Assembly (NCBI RefSeq): GCF_017948245.1
Contig: NZ_CP072871.1
Span: 133,678-197,677, forward strand
DNA length: 64,000 nt
Origin: Rhizobium sp. NLR16a
GTDB taxonomy: Bacteria; Pseudomonadota; Alphaproteobacteria; Rhizobiales; Rhizobiaceae
Direction: 5' to 3'
The translations under genes and the position numbers were made by a program. Position 1 is the first letter of the stretch, and every line of letters begins with the position of its first letter. This document shows positions 35,879 to 44,482 of this stretch, in pieces. The notes beneath the pieces are model-generated. The model saw only the letters and a program-made list of their open reading frames with translations. It had not been told where the DNA came from and ran no database searches.

Positions 35879-37033
35879 ATGATCCTTCACGAACTCCTCG
35901 ATTATGAAACCCTGCGCGTCATCTGGTGGCTGCTGCTCGGCGTCTTGCTGATCGCCTTTGCGACGACCGGCGGCTTCGACCTCGGCGTCGGCACGCTCCT
36001 GCCCTTCGTCGCCAGGACCGATACGGAACGGCGCCTGGCAATCAACACCATCGGCGCAACCTGGGAAGGCAACCAAGTCTGGTTGATTCTCGGCGGCGGC
36101 GCCATCTTCGCCGCCTGGCCGCCGCTTTATGCAGTCTCCTTCTCGGGCTTTTATCTCGCAATGTTTGCGATCCTCTTCGCACTCATCCTGCGTCCGGTCG
36201 GTTTCAAATACCGGTCGAAGCGGGAAAGTGTCCGCTGGCGCTACGGCTGGGACTGGGCGCTCTTCATCGGCGGCTTCGTGCCGGCGCTGATCTTCGGCGT
36301 TGCCGTCGGCAATGTGCTGCAGGGCGTGCCCTTCCGCTTTGCCGACGATATGCGGATCTTCTACGAAGGCTCGTTCTTTGCCCTGCTCAACCCCTATGCT
36401 TTGCTCTGCGGCCTGCTCTCCGTCGCCATGCTGACGATGCACGGCGCGGCCTGGCTGGTGTTGAAGGCGAGCGGGCCGGTTGCGGAACGCGCCAGGAGTT
36501 ATGGCAGTATCGCCGCCCTGGCGGCCATCGTGCTATTTGCCCTCGGCGGGCTCTTCCTATGGGTCGGCGTCAGTGGCTATCGCATCAGCAGCGATATCAG
36601 CCCGATCGGGCCTTCCAATCCGTTGCTGAAGACGGTGGTGCCTGAGAACGGCGCATGGCTTGCCAACTACACCGCCCATTCATGGATGATCGTCGCGCCC
36701 GTCCTCGGCTTTGCCGGTGCGGCATTGGCCTTCATCGCCATGCGGGCAAGGCGCGAGGTGATGACACTGCTTTTCAGTAAGATCGCGATACTGGGGATCA
36801 TCTCAACGGTCGGCCTGTCGATGTTCCCGTTCATCCTGCCCTCCTCCCTCGATCCGCGCTCGAGCCTGACGGTTTGGGATGCATCCTCCAGCCACATGAC
36901 GCTGTTCATCATGCTCGTGGTATCGGCGATATTCCTGCCGATCATCTTTGCCTACACCGCCTGGGTCTATAGGGTTTTGTGGGGCAAGGTCGACGAGAAA
37001 TCGATCACAGACAAGAACAGTCACGCTTACTGA
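35879..37033 (+). CDS. cydB: Cytochrome bd ubiquinol oxidase subunit II
   Basis: A 384-residue subunit II with the usual N-terminus (LRVIWWLLLGVLLIAFATTGGFDLGVGTLLPF, near TIGATWEGNQVWLILGGG). Eight or nine hydrophobic helices. Starts 6 bases after cydA. The C-terminal IIFAYTAWVYRVLWGKV is typical of the family. Confidence 0.97.
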   Translation: MILHELLDYETLRVIWWLLLGVLLIAFATTGGFDLGVGTLLPFVARTDTERRLAINTIGATWEGNQVWLILGGGAIFAAWPPLYAVSFSGFYLAMFAILFALILRPVGFKYRSKRESVRWRYGWDWALFIGGFVPALIFGVAVGNVLQGVPFRFADDMRIFYEGSFFALLNPYALLCGLLSVAMLTMHGAAWLVLKASGPVAERARSYGSIAALAAIVLFALGGLFLWVGVSGYRISSDISPIGPSNPLLKTVVPENGAWLANYTAHSWMIVAPVLGFAGAALAFIAMRARREVMTLLFSKIAILGIISTVGLSMFPFILPSSLDPRSSLTVWDASSSHMTLFIMLVVSAIFLPIIFAYTAWVYRVLWGKVDEKSITDKNSHAY

Positions 37034-37046
37034 GGGAGACGAAACG

Positions 37047-37169
37047 ATGTGGTATTTCGCATGGATTCTCGGCCTGCCGCTGGCAGCCGCCTTCGCTGTC
37101 CTCAACGCCATGTGGTACGAGCTGATGGACGACGCAGCCGGAAGAAAGGCGTCCGAAACGCGCAAATAA
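37047..37169 (+). CDS. cydX: Cytochrome bd accessory small subunit CydX
   Basis: A 40-residue single-helix protein opening MWYFAWILGLPLAAAF, nearly the same as the E. coli CydX opening. It has GAGGGAGAC upstream, 13 bases after the cydB stop. CydX is needed for stable bd oxidase. It is short enough to be missed by automatic annotation. Confidence 0.93.
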   Translation: MWYFAWILGLPLAAAFAVLNAMWYELMDDAAGRKASETRK

Positions 37170-37176
37170 ATATGCG

Positions 37177-37212
37177 AAGGGCGCGGCTTCGAACCGCGCC
37201 CTTTCCCTGTTT
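37177..37212 (+). terminator. Intrinsic terminator of the cyd operon
   Basis: AAGGGCGCGG (37177-37186) pairs with CCGCGCCCTT (37194-37203) around a 7-base loop, followed by a T-rich stretch. It lies between cydX and the converging fusion gene and can serve both. Confidence 0.85.
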
Positions 37213-37214
37213 TA

Positions 37215-39218
37215 TCAGCCTTCCAGCCACTTCACCTGATCGGGTGTCAGCTTGATGTCGAGCGCCGAGAGGCTGTCCTCCAGCTCGGCGATGGTGCGCG
37301 GCCCGATCAATGGAATGACCGGGAAAGGCTGGGCGATCACATAGGCGAGCGCGATGTGGATCGGGTTGCGGCCGAGCTTGTTGGCAAGCTCGATGGCGCG
37401 GTCGCGGCGCCCGAAATTGCGCTCGGAATACCAGACCCGCACGATCTCCTCATCGTCCCGCTTGTCGCGGCCAGCGCGGTCGGTGAAGAAGCCGCGGCCC
37501 TGGCTCGACCAAGCGAAGTTCGGGATCTGCTTGTCGTTAAGCCACGTCTTCCAGTCGTCGTCGGAGGCGGCGACGCAGCCGGCCCAGATCGGATCGAGCA
37601 TCTCAGCAAGCGAGAAGTTGTTGGAGAGCGCTGCCGGTGCCCTCTTGCCGGTCTTTTCGGCATAGGCGATCGCCTCGTCGAAACGTGCGCGCGTCCAGTT
37701 CGAGCCGCCGAAGATGCCGCGGATGCGGCCGCGTTTGACCTCGGCATCCATGGCATCGACGAATTCGCCGACAGGCACGTCGGTATTGTCGCGATGCATG
37801 AAATAGATGTCGACATAGTCGGTCTTCAGCCGGGCGAGCGACTGGTCGAGCTGCTTTGCAATCATGTCGGGATAGCAGAGCGGCGAATGCGCGCCCTTGC
37901 CGATCAGCACGATCTCCTCGCGCGGCACCTTGCGGCTGGTGTGCCAGTCCCCGAAGATCGCCTCCGTCTTGCCGGCGCCATAGACAAAAGCCGTATCGAA
38001 GGCGTTGCCGCCGGCTTCGTAGAAGGCGTCGAGCGTCAGGGAGGCGGCGGCAAAGTTCGGGAAGAACTCGAAGCCGAGGGTCACGACCGAAGCCGGCTTG
38101 GAGATGCCCGGAATCTGTCGCTGCGGAATGCTGTTGCCGCGCGTGACCGCGCCGCCTGATATATTGGCCGTGCGTTTGGCGGCTTTTTCGACGCCATATT
38201 CGAGCCCGACCGAGGCGCGCCACTGGTCGAGCACGCGCAGGTTTCCGATCGAATCGGCCCAGCTCATGCCTGGAGAACTGAACTCGGTTCTGCCGGCCCG
38301 GATCGCATCGCCCGCCGCGTCCGCTTCGAAGGAATAGAGCCAGCGCTCTTCCTTGACCTCTACCGTCTCCTGTTTGCCGCCCTTGAAGATCTCGATCTTG
38401 CCGACGCCGCCCTTGTGGCCGGAGGCGAACCAGAAATCCGCGACCTCGATCCGGCCTTCGGAGCCGATGATGCGCAGCACATTGTCCTGCTGAGCCATGA
38501 TCGAGCAGGAGACTTCGGCGATGATCTCGTTCGGGAACTTGAGCACGGCCGACGCCCATTCGTCGACGCCGCTCTCTCCGAGATGGGCGACGCCCGACAC
38601 CTTCTCCGGCTCGAGGAAGGCTTTGCCTTCCGCGGCGCCAGAGATCAACCGCGCCATGGAAACAGGATAGCCGCCGACATCGAGAATGCCGCCGCCGGCG
38701 GTATCATTGGCGAAAAGCCGATGCTCCGGCTTATAGCTGCCCATGTTGAAGCCGAAGCTCGAACGGATGATGCGGATCGTGCCGATGACGCCGCTCTTGA
38801 TCAGCTGAACCAGCTTTTCCGTCTGCGGATGCACCCGGTACATGAAAGCTTCGCCAGCAAAGACGCCGGCTTTCTTGGCTTCGTAATAAACGGCTTCGGC
38901 ATCATAGGCCGAAAGCGCGATCGGCTTTTCCACCAGGATGTGCTTGCCGGCGCGCGCCGCCTTGATCGCCCATTCGGCATGGCCGGTATGGGGCACGGAA
39001 ATATAGACCGCATCGACTTCGGGGTCGGAAAGCAGCGCCTCGTAACCATCGACGATGCGGGCGCCCGGGAAGTTTTCGGCAAGTCCCGGCTTGGAAGGGT
39101 TGCGGGTGGCGATCGCGACCAGTTTGCCGGTGCGCGAGTGGGCAACGCCATCGGCAAAGGTGCGAGCGATGGTGCCGGGGCCGATGATGCCCCAGCGGAT
39201 CGGTTGATCTGAAGTCAT
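37215..39218 (-). CDS. Gfo/Idh/MocA oxidoreductase fused to aldo/keto reductase
   Basis: A 667-residue two-enzyme protein. Residues 1-345 are a Gfo/Idh/MocA dehydrogenase (Rossmann GIIGPGTIARTFADG, EKP with Lys98, Asp180 in GGGILDVGGYP). Residues about 375-667 are an aldo/keto reductase with all four catalytic residues: Asp408 and Tyr413 in FDTAFVYG, Lys441 in VLIGKGAH, His475 in IYFMHRDN. A linker of about 25 residues joins them. The frame is continuous with no sign of a sequencing error. It is the last gene of the third sugar import operon, so the two activities may oxidise and reduce successive sugar intermediates. Confidence 0.9.
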   Translation of the reverse strand: MTSDQPIRWGIIGPGTIARTFADGVAHSRTGKLVAIATRNPSKPGLAENFPGARIVDGYEALLSDPEVDAVYISVPHTGHAEWAIKAARAGKHILVEKPIALSAYDAEAVYYEAKKAGVFAGEAFMYRVHPQTEKLVQLIKSGVIGTIRIIRSSFGFNMGSYKPEHRLFANDTAGGGILDVGGYPVSMARLISGAAEGKAFLEPEKVSGVAHLGESGVDEWASAVLKFPNEIIAEVSCSIMAQQDNVLRIIGSEGRIEVADFWFASGHKGGVGKIEIFKGGKQETVEVKEERWLYSFEADAAGDAIRAGRTEFSSPGMSWADSIGNLRVLDQWRASVGLEYGVEKAAKRTANISGGAVTRGNSIPQRQIPGISKPASVVTLGFEFFPNFAAASLTLDAFYEAGGNAFDTAFVYGAGKTEAIFGDWHTSRKVPREEIVLIGKGAHSPLCYPDMIAKQLDQSLARLKTDYVDIYFMHRDNTDVPVGEFVDAMDAEVKRGRIRGIFGGSNWTRARFDEAIAYAEKTGKRAPAALSNNFSLAEMLDPIWAGCVAASDDDWKTWLNDKQIPNFAWSSQGRGFFTDRAGRDKRDDEEIVRVWYSERNFGRRDRAIELANKLGRNPIHIALAYVIAQPFPVIPLIGPRTIAELEDSLSALDIKLTPDQVKWLEG

Positions 39219-39255
39219 GGAAACCTCTTTCGTCTTTCTGCCTTGGGATTGCGGT

Positions 39256-40338
39256 TTAGCGGAGCCGTTTGCCAGCGCCGTCGAAAAGGAATGTGCGGCT
39301 GGCGGGAAGGCCGACGGTCAGCGTCTCGCGATTGCCTGATGTGCGCGATTCCGGCCGCTCGATGATCAGCTGTTCGTCGCCGACGGCGGCATAGATGTAG
39401 CTGGTATTGCCGAGGTGTTCGGCGACATCTATGGCAACGGTAAGATCGGTATCGCCGGCACCTGCATCGACGAAATGTTCGGGCCGGATGCCGAGGGTCA
39501 CTTTCGCACCGGTTTCGATGCGATCGGCGACGGACAGCGGCAGGCGCGTCGCCGGATTGCTCTCCAGCGCGATCACCGCCCTGCCCGGCTGCGCCTCGAC
39601 GACCGCGGCTTTCAAGAAATTCATCTTCGGCGAGCCGACGAAACCGGCGACGAACTGGTTGGCCGGATCGTCATAGAGGTCGAGCGGCGCGCCGATCTGC
39701 TCGATGTTGCCGGCGCGCAGCACGACGATGCGGTCGGCGAGCGTCATCGCTTCCGTCTGATCGTGGGTCACGTATATCATCGTCGTGCCGAGCTGTTTGT
39801 GCAGCCTTGATATTTCCACACGCATCTGCACGCGCAGCTCTGCGTCGAGGTTCGATAGGGGTTCGTCGAACAGGAAGACCTCAGGTTCGCGCACGATGGC
39901 GCGCCCGATGGCGACGCGCTGCCGTTGACCGCCGGAAAGCTGTTTTGGCCGCCGTTTCATCAGTTCGGTGATCTGCAGGATATCGGCGACATGGCTCACG
40001 CGCCGCTCGGTATCGGACTTCGGGTTGCCGTTCATGCGCAAGCCGAAGCTCAAATTCTCCTCGACCGTCAGATGCGGATAGAGCGCATAGGATTGGAAGA
40101 CCATGGCGATGCCGCGATCGGCCGGCTCGACGTCGTTGACGACCTTGCCTCCGATCCGAAGCTCGCCCGATGTAATATCCTCGAGACCGGCGATCATCCT
40201 CAGCAGCGTGGACTTGCCACAGCCGGAAGGGCCGACGAAGACGACGAATTCGCCGTCCTTCACCTCCAGATTGGCGCCATGGATGATCTCGAAGCCGCCG
40301 AAGCGTTTGACGATGTTGGTCAATGAAAGCTCTGCCAT
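39256..40338 (-). CDS. CUT1 sugar ABC transporter ATP-binding protein
   Basis: A 360-residue UgpC/MalK-type ATPase: Walker A GPSGCGKST, signature LSGGQRQRVAIGRA, Walker B FLFDEPLSNLDAELR and TOBE region GIRPEHFVDAG. Lies 13 bases after the MalG-type permease and 37 bases before the fusion enzyme on the minus strand. Confidence 0.92.
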   Translation of the reverse strand: MAELSLTNIVKRFGGFEIIHGANLEVKDGEFVVFVGPSGCGKSTLLRMIAGLEDITSGELRIGGKVVNDVEPADRGIAMVFQSYALYPHLTVEENLSFGLRMNGNPKSDTERRVSHVADILQITELMKRRPKQLSGGQRQRVAIGRAIVREPEVFLFDEPLSNLDAELRVQMRVEISRLHKQLGTTMIYVTHDQTEAMTLADRIVVLRAGNIEQIGAPLDLYDDPANQFVAGFVGSPKMNFLKAAVVEAQPGRAVIALESNPATRLPLSVADRIETGAKVTLGIRPEHFVDAGAGDTDLTVAIDVAEHLGNTSYIYAAVGDEQLIIERPESRTSGNRETLTVGLPASRTFLFDGAGKRLR

Positions 40339-40351
40339 TCGGCTTCCCCGA

Positions 40352-41188
40352 TTACTTGATTGCGCCGGCCGCGATGCCAGCGATGAAATGGCGCTGGAGC
40401 GCCACGAAGACGACGAGGATCGGCGCCGTCAGCAGCACCGCGCCGGCCATGATGCCGCCCCAGGACACCTTGGTGAGGCCGATCAGCGTTCCCAATGCCA
40501 CCGGCGCCGTCATCATCCCCGGTCTGGAATTGATGAGCAGCGGCCAGAGGTAATTGTTCCACGAATGCAGGAAGAGAATGATCGCCAATGCCGCCATGGT
40601 CGGACGCGCCAGCGGCAGGGCGATGCGCAGGAAGATCTGCCATTCCTTGACCCCCTCGACGCGGGCCGCGTCGAAGAGCTCGCCCGGCATCATTGAGAAA
40701 GACTGCCGCATGAATAAGACGCCGAGGGAATTGAAGAGCGGCGGCACGATCAGTGCCACCCAGGTGTTTGCCAGCTTGAACTCGCGCGCCACCATGATGA
40801 ATTGCGGGATGACGACCACGGAGAACGGCAGTGTGATCGTACCGAGGATGATGGCGATGACGACGGAGCGGCCGACAAAACGGTAACGTGCCAGCGCCCA
40901 GCCGGCCATCGACGTCAGCATCACCGAGAGCACGGTATAGATAAGCGCCACGCCGATGGAGATCACCATTGCGCCAACGAAATCGGTATCGGCCTGCAGA
41001 TTTTTGAAATTCTCGACGAAGTTGGTCGATGGCCACAGCACGATCTCGGGATTGAAGATGCCGTTGTCGGGCATTGTCGAGAAGACGAACATCATCCACA
41101 GCGGAAACAGCCAGATCAGCGCCAGCGGCGCCAGCGCGGCGTGCAGCGCGATCTGACGGATGAGAAGGGATTGCGACTTGGATCTCAT
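40352..41188 (-). CDS. CUT1 sugar ABC transporter permease (MalG type)
   Basis: A 278-residue permease with six helices and an EAA loop (LFDAARVEGVKEWQIFLRIALPLARPT). Its ATG overlaps the MalF-type permease stop as ATGA, so channel subunits are co-translated. Confidence 0.92.
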   Translation of the reverse strand: MRSKSQSLLIRQIALHAALAPLALIWLFPLWMMFVFSTMPDNGIFNPEIVLWPSTNFVENFKNLQADTDFVGAMVISIGVALIYTVLSVMLTSMAGWALARYRFVGRSVVIAIILGTITLPFSVVVIPQFIMVAREFKLANTWVALIVPPLFNSLGVLFMRQSFSMMPGELFDAARVEGVKEWQIFLRIALPLARPTMAALAIILFLHSWNNYLWPLLINSRPGMMTAPVALGTLIGLTKVSWGGIMAGAVLLTAPILVVFVALQRHFIAGIAAGAIK

Positions 41189-42045
41189 TTCGGGTCCCTC
41201 CCGATCCAGAGATTGAAAAAGGAGATCACCACGGCGAGAGCGGCCATCGTATAGGCGATCGCCGAGGCATAGCCGAAGTTCAGCGAGGTGAAACCCTGGC
41301 GGTAGAGGAAGAGGCCGAGTGTCTCCGTGCCGCCGCCCGGACCACCGCGATTGGTGATGAGGAAGGGTTCGGTAAAGAGCTGCATGGTGCCGATCACCGA
41401 GAGCACCACACAGAAGAGGATGATCGGCTTTAAGAGCGGCAGGGTGATGTGGAAGAATTGTTGTGTCTTGTTCACCCGGTCGAGCGTCGCGGCCTCGTAG
41501 ACATCGTCGGGGATGGCCTGCAGGCCGGCCAGGATGATGATGGCGTTATAGCCGGCCCAGCGCCATGTGACGGCGAGGATGATTACGCCCATTGCGGCAT
41601 TGGCGTTGTCGAACCAGGAGATCGGGCTGAAGCCGACCGCTGAGATCATCTTGTTGACGATGCCGAAATCGAGGCTGAACATCAGCCGGAACACGGCCGC
41701 GTAGGCAACCTCACCGACGACGACGGGGGCAAAGAAGGCGAAACGGAAAAGCGGGCGCGCTTTCAGGAGCGGCGAATTGAGCAGTACGGCCATGACGGTG
41801 GCCAGCGCGATCATTACAGGCACCTGGATCACCAGGATGATCAGCGTGTTGTACAGAGCATTATAGAAGGCAGGGTCGTAGAAGAGCCGGCCCCAGTTGG
41901 CCTGGAAACTGTATTTCCACGGATTGATGCGCGTGTTCTGAAAGGAAATCAGGAACGAGTCGATGATCGGCCAGACCCAGAAGGTGGCGAAAACAAGCAG
42001 ATAGGGGGCGAGGAACGCATAGGCGCTCCGGGTTCTGAACGGCAT
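41185..42045 (-). CDS. CUT1 sugar ABC transporter permease (MalF type)
   Basis: A 286-residue permease with six hydrophobic segments and EAA loop VYEAATLDRVNKTQQFFHITLPLLKP, in which the usual Gly after Asp is Arg. Follows the binding protein with an 87-base gap that holds a nine-pair hairpin. Confidence 0.9.
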   Translation of the reverse strand: MPFRTRSAYAFLAPYLLVFATFWVWPIIDSFLISFQNTRINPWKYSFQANWGRLFYDPAFYNALYNTLIILVIQVPVMIALATVMAVLLNSPLLKARPLFRFAFFAPVVVGEVAYAAVFRLMFSLDFGIVNKMISAVGFSPISWFDNANAAMGVIILAVTWRWAGYNAIIILAGLQAIPDDVYEAATLDRVNKTQQFFHITLPLLKPIILFCVVLSVIGTMQLFTEPFLITNRGGPGGGTETLGLFLYRQGFTSLNFGYASAIAYTMAALAVVISFFNLWIGRDPK

Positions 42046-42101
42046 CGAGCCTCCTCCTCACGAACGAATGAATGACCGGCCGCGTTGCAGGCCAGGAGAA
42101 A

Positions 42102-42124
42102 GCCGGGCGCGGGAAGCGCCCGGC
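42102..42124 (-). promoter_or_regulatory. Hairpin after binding-protein gene
   Basis: GCCGGGCGC (42102-42110) pairs perfectly with GCGCCCGGC (42116-42124) around a 5-base loop, 8 bases past the binding-protein stop. No T-run on the minus strand; same layout as in the other ABC operons here. Confidence 0.6.
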
Positions 42125-42132
42125 ATCGTCAT

Positions 42133-43407
42133 TCATTGCGCGATCGGAAGTCCGGTTGCGGAAGCGATCTGCTTGGCGGCATCGTCGAGAGCCGCTTTCG
42201 CGTCGGGGTAGCCGCCGGCGAAGAATTTCGCCTGCGTTGCCTTGAAGATGCCTTCGGCATCGCTCTGGAAGGCGGTGCCGCGGCTCGGCACGATCTTCGG
42301 CAGTGTCGCGAGGATGTCGGCCCAGACTTTCTGGCCGCCCCAATAGGGCTGCGCCTCGTTGACGAAAGGATCCTTTTCGGCAGAAAGCAGCGACGGCACC
42401 AGACCGAATTCCTTCAGCATGGTGACCTGACCTTCATTCGTGCCGAGGGCGTAATTGACGAATTTCCAGGCGGCATCCTTGTTTGCGGAAGTCGCCGAAA
42501 TGGCGAGCGAGGAACCGCCGAGGTTGGCGGCATGCGGACCATCGGCCGTCAGGCTCGGCATTCTGTAAACGCCCCACTTGCCCTTGAGGTCAGGCGAGGT
42601 CGAGCGCACGGTGCCTTCATACCAGCCGCCATAGAGCTGGCTTGCGGCCTTGCCGGCGGTATTGGCCTGGATCTTCTCGTCCCAGTTGGCCGCCGTCAGC
42701 GTGCCCGCATCCTTCATCTCTTTCACCTTTTGCAGCGCGGCGACGCAGGCCGGCTGATTGATGGTGATGTTCTGGCCGTCGGTCGAGAAATAGCCGCAGC
42801 CCTGTTCGTTGGCGATCATGCGGAACCATTCGCTGTCGCCGTTGAAATCCGCCTGCGCCATGACGACGCCGGGATTGGCGGCGGAAATCTTCTTGCCGGC
42901 CGCGATGAAATCGTCCCAGGTGCTGATCGTGCTCGGATCGACGCCGGCCTTTTCATACATGTCGCGGCGGTAGAAAACGGCGACGGGGCCGGAATCCCAC
43001 GGCATGGCATAGGCGACATCGCCGACCTCAAGTTCGGTGCGCTTGAAGTCGGGGAACTTCGCCTGGATATCGGCCGTGTAGCCGAGCTCCTTCAGATTGG
43101 CGAAGCAATCGGGGAAACGGCTCCAGAAGATTTCAGCCTCGAAATTCTCGATGCTGACAATGTCGGGCAAGCCGTCGCCGCCGGCAGCGCAGGCCGCGAG
43201 CGTCTTGTCGAAAACCTGGCTGTTGCCAAGGTCTTCGACGGTGACCTTGATATCGGGGAATTGTTTGTTGAAACCGGGCAGCGTGGATTTCAACGCCGAT
43301 GCGGCGACATTCCAGCTCCAGATTGTGAGATTGGCCGACTCAGCGAAGGCGGAGCCGGAAGCAAGCAGTGCGACAGCTGCGGTCGCAGCGAGAAGTTTGA
43401 AGCGCAT
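42133..43407 (-). CDS. CUT1 sugar ABC transporter substrate-binding protein
   Basis: A 424-residue periplasmic binding protein. Signal peptide of about 22 residues (LLAATAAVALLASGSAFA) precedes ESANLTIWSWNV. Family stretches include DIVSIENFEAEIFW, YAMPWDSGPVAVFYRRDMYEKAG and LGGSSLAISATSANKDAAWKFV. First gene of the third import operon, divergent from the AraC regulator. The ligand is probably a sugar; not identifiable further. Confidence 0.9.
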   Translation of the reverse strand: MRFKLLAATAAVALLASGSAFAESANLTIWSWNVAASALKSTLPGFNKQFPDIKVTVEDLGNSQVFDKTLAACAAGGDGLPDIVSIENFEAEIFWSRFPDCFANLKELGYTADIQAKFPDFKRTELEVGDVAYAMPWDSGPVAVFYRRDMYEKAGVDPSTISTWDDFIAAGKKISAANPGVVMAQADFNGDSEWFRMIANEQGCGYFSTDGQNITINQPACVAALQKVKEMKDAGTLTAANWDEKIQANTAGKAASQLYGGWYEGTVRSTSPDLKGKWGVYRMPSLTADGPHAANLGGSSLAISATSANKDAAWKFVNYALGTNEGQVTMLKEFGLVPSLLSAEKDPFVNEAQPYWGGQKVWADILATLPKIVPSRGTAFQSDAEGIFKATQAKFFAGGYPDAKAALDDAAKQIASATGLPIAQ

Positions 43408-43493
43408 TGAAAATCCTCCCTTTTCAATTGCCGATCTTTCACGAACGCGGTTAGACTATCCGCAAGGGAGCGGCTGTCTCCTAAAAAGGGAAT

Positions 43494-44414
43494 ATGGATT
43501 TGGCGGAAAGTAAGGTCGGCACGGCTGCAATCTATCAGCCCGGCGCAAGCAGCATCGAGGGTTCGCCGACGGCGCTGCAGATGTTTCATGCCCATCCGCT
43601 CGTCATGGCCATGCCGCACTGGCATGCGCAGGTCGAGGTCAATTACGTCATGCGCGGCACTGTTCATTATCGGATGAGCGACCACGAATTCCGGCTGAGC
43701 GCCGGTCAAATGTGCCTGTTCTGGGGCGGGCAGCCGCATCAGATGGACGAATCCTCGGATGATTCGCTCTATGCCGGCGCCCATCTGCCGCTCATCTATT
43801 TCTTCCGGCTGCGTCTGCCGATCAGCATTTCCAGCCGGCTAATGAAGGGCGAGACGCTGTTGACTTCGGCAACCGATGCCGCCGACAACGAGAACTTCGC
43901 CCGCTGGTCTCGCTATTCCAAGTCTGGCGATTCCGCCAAGGCCCAGCACGCAGTCGACGAACTGCTGCTGCGCATCGAGCGCATCGCGCTCGAACCCTAT
44001 TCGATGACGACATCGAAAACGGCCGTCAGCCTGGAAGGCGATCAGCCGCAACCCAACTCCTCGCGCAGCGTCGCGCGCATGTGTGATTTCATCGCCGCCA
44101 ATTTTCTGCAGGACATCGATTCGGTCGATATCGCCCGCGCCGCCGATCTGCATCCGAAATATGCGATGAACCTTTTCAAGCGATCGACCGGCATGACGCT
44201 CAGCAAATATGTGACGCTGCTCAGGCTGTCGCGCGCCCAGGCGATGCTGATGAGCGAAGGTGCCAACGTTCTGCAGGTGGCGATGGACAGCGGCTTCGGC
44301 TCGATCAGCGCCTTCAACAAATCCTTCCGCCACATCGCCGGCATGTCGCCGTCCGATTTCCGCCGCGACATCCGGCTGGTGACGACGATGCCCGCCGGCG
44401 CCTTCCGCAATTAA
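43494..44414 (+). CDS. AraC-family regulator with cupin sensor domain
   Basis: A 306-residue regulator: an N-terminal cupin-like domain (HPLVMAMPHWHAQVEVNYVMRG, with histidines typical of AraC sugar pockets) and a C-terminal double helix-turn-helix (DSVDIARAADLHPKYAMNLFKRSTG and NVLQVAMDSGFGSISAFNKSFRHIAGMSPSDFRR). AAAGGGA precedes the ATG. The 86-base gap to the binding-protein gene is the shared divergent promoter region, so it probably activates the import operon. Confidence 0.9.
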   Translation: MDLAESKVGTAAIYQPGASSIEGSPTALQMFHAHPLVMAMPHWHAQVEVNYVMRGTVHYRMSDHEFRLSAGQMCLFWGGQPHQMDESSDDSLYAGAHLPLIYFFRLRLPISISSRLMKGETLLTSATDAADNENFARWSRYSKSGDSAKAQHAVDELLLRIERIALEPYSMTTSKTAVSLEGDQPQPNSSRSVARMCDFIAANFLQDIDSVDIARAADLHPKYAMNLFKRSTGMTLSKYVTLLRLSRAQAMLMSEGANVLQVAMDSGFGSISAFNKSFRHIAGMSPSDFRRDIRLVTTMPAGAFRN

Positions 44415-44441
44415 CGCACGCTCCGCCTCATCGCCCGTCAG

Positions 44442-44472
44442 GGAGGATGCCAAGCGCCGCCCGGCATCCTCC
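44442..44472. terminator. Bidirectional terminator-like hairpin
   Basis: GGAGGATGCC (44442-44451) pairs exactly with GGCATCCTCC (44463-44472) around an 11-base loop, between the araC-type gene and the converging Gfo/Idh gene. Confidence 0.65.
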
Positions 44473-44482
44473 GCTTGATCAT

